Assembly: GCA_023249255.1 (NCBI GenBank)
Contig: JAHFCY010000129.1
Coordinates: forward strand, 2,165 to 9,262
DNA: 7,098 nt
DNA from: Candidatus Lindowiibacteriota bacterium
GTDB lineage: Bacteria > Lindowbacteria > 2-12-FULL-62-27
Reading direction: 5' to 3'
A program made the position numbers and the translations under genes. Position 1 is the first letter of the stretch; each line of letters opens with the position of its first letter. Below, piece by piece: positions 6,489 to 7,098 of the stretch. The notes beneath the pieces are model-generated. The model ran no database searches. It was not told the origin of the DNA and saw only the letters and a list, made by a program, of their open reading frames with translations.

Positions 6489-6555
6489 TTCCGGACCGCG
6501 ATTTTCTCCGCGAGATCCGCCCTTTCAGAATTGTATCGCGAGATATCCACCGGTG

Positions 6556-6753
6556 TCAAAGCTCCTGCCCCATGGCCGCGAGCTTGCGCCGGTATTCAAT
6601 GGTTTTCTGCCGAATTTCATCGATGCTGTTCTTGACCACCGACTTGCGCCCTGACGCGAACGTGATGATGGTGTCCGGCGTCCGTTCCAGATATTCGATC
6701 TGATGCGGGTTGATGTAGAACGTCTCGCCGTTCAGCCGCGTGACCTCGATCAT
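6556..6753 (-). CDS. flbD: FlbD/SwrD family small flagellar protein
   Basis: A 65-residue protein starting with ATG only 4 bp after the flgE stop codon. It matches the FlbD family: an MIEVTRLNG start, then FYINPHQIEYLE, TPDTIITF and GRKSVVKNS, with a charged helical tail (residues 42-65, RRKL). There is no signal peptide or membrane segment. Family members nearly always follow flgE. The Bacillus homologue SwrD is known to raise flagellar motor power, apparently through the stators, but the biochemical role is unsettled. This family is different from the Caulobacter transcription factor that shares the name FlbD. No strong Shine-Dalgarno sequence is visible, so translation may be coupled to flgE. 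Family assignment is firm; function is known only by analogy. Confidence 0.93.
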   Translation of the reverse strand: MIEVTRLNGETFYINPHQIEYLERTPDTIITFASGRKSVVKNSIDEIRQKTIEYRRKLAAMGQEL

Positions 6754-6757
6754 TCGC

Positions 6758-7098
6758 TTATTGTTTCAGGGCCAGAATTTCCTGGATCATCTGATCCGCG
6801 GTGCGGATCGTCCTGGAACTGGCCTGAAAGCCGCGCTGGGTGATGATCATTTCGGTGAACTCGACCGTGAGATCGACGTTCGAACCTTCCAATGCGCCTC
6901 CGACGACAGTTCCCCGGCCACCGGTCTGGGCCACACCTAAAATCGGCGTTCCGGAGTTGCCGGTCGTCCGGTAATAGTTGTTGCCTTCCTTCAAGAGTCC
7001 TGACGGATTGACGAATCCGGCCAGCGCGACCTGCGAGAGGTCCTGGGCCTGGCCGTTGTCAAAGAGTCCCACGATGATGCCGCTCAGGTTGACATTGA
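6758..7098 (-). CDS. flgE: Flagellar hook protein FlgE, C-terminal part (5' end outside window)
   Basis: This is the last 112 codons of a gene whose start lies beyond the right edge of the window; it ends in TAA at 6758. FlgE polymerises into the hook, the universal joint between the rod and the filament outside the cell. The visible part contains the typical hook/rod region with a GLFDNGQ turn, then VALAGFVNPSGLLKEGNNYY and an NSG motif. It closes with the conserved D0 helix (SNVDLTVEFTEMIITQRGFQ, then a TADQMIQEILALK-like end), which packs in the inner core. The EFTEMIITQRGFQASSR ending is closer to FlgE than to the rod protein FlgG, which usually has EELVNMI.TQRAYE. The next gene downstream is flbD, the usual partner of flgE. 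FlgG or FlgF remain formal alternatives because the N-terminal two thirds are missing. Confidence 0.93.
   Translation of the reverse strand, partial: NVNLSGIIVGLFDNGQAQDLSQVALAGFVNPSGLLKEGNNYYRTTGNSGTPILGVAQTGGRGTVVGGALEGSNVDLTVEFTEMIITQRGFQASSRTIRTADQMIQEILALKQ

Noticed and set aside
6509-6544. An 8-bp direct repeat (CGCGAGAT on the plus strand) in the flbD-fliL gap.
   Set aside because: Two short copies 28 bp apart in GC-rich DNA can occur by chance, and no palindrome or further copy supports an operator.

Overview
The window is one continuous block of flagellar genes, all read from the minus strand. In transcription order (right to left) it holds: the 3' end of flgE (hook), flbD/swrD, fliL, fliM, a long fliN of FliY type, a DUF115/Maf-like gene (putative flagellin glycosyltransferase), fliO, fliP, fliQ and the 5' end of fliR. 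Both end genes run off the window. I see no RNA gene, mobile element or CRISPR array, and no plus-strand gene that I believe. The long plus-strand reading frames are antisense shadows caused by the GC-rich codon bias.

The organism is a GC-rich flagellated bacterium, and a Gram-negative-type envelope is plausible. The order flgE-flbD-(motAB)-fliL-fliM-fliN/Y-fliO-fliP-fliQ-fliR is the ancestral-type arrangement seen in spirochaetes, Firmicutes and many deep-branching or candidate phyla; enteric bacteria arrange these genes differently. The sequence does not let me name a phylum. Two departures from that order stand out: motA and motB are absent between flbD and fliL, and a Maf/DUF115 gene sits between fliY and fliO.

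Region by region: positions 6556-7098 cover the hook protein end and its small partner FlbD. Positions 3629-6472 encode the stator-associated protein FliL and the C-ring switch proteins FliM and FliY. Both switch proteins begin with a CheY-P docking motif followed by an Ala/Pro-rich linker. FliY also carries a central CheC/CheX-like domain. Positions 2097-3596 encode the Maf-like protein, preceded by a perfect hairpin and followed by the only sizeable intergenic gap (149 bp), which has an AT-rich core. Positions 1-1947 encode the membrane core of the flagellar type III export gate (FliO, FliP, FliQ, FliR).

Most genes are separated by 0-32 bp or overlap, so one polycistronic transcript is likely, perhaps with a second start in the gap before fliO. 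The set couples the hook, the rotor/switch, the export gate and possibly filament glycosylation in one transcription unit. Nothing here is a wholly new system. The most unusual points are the CheX-like FliY and the Maf gene set into the core operon.
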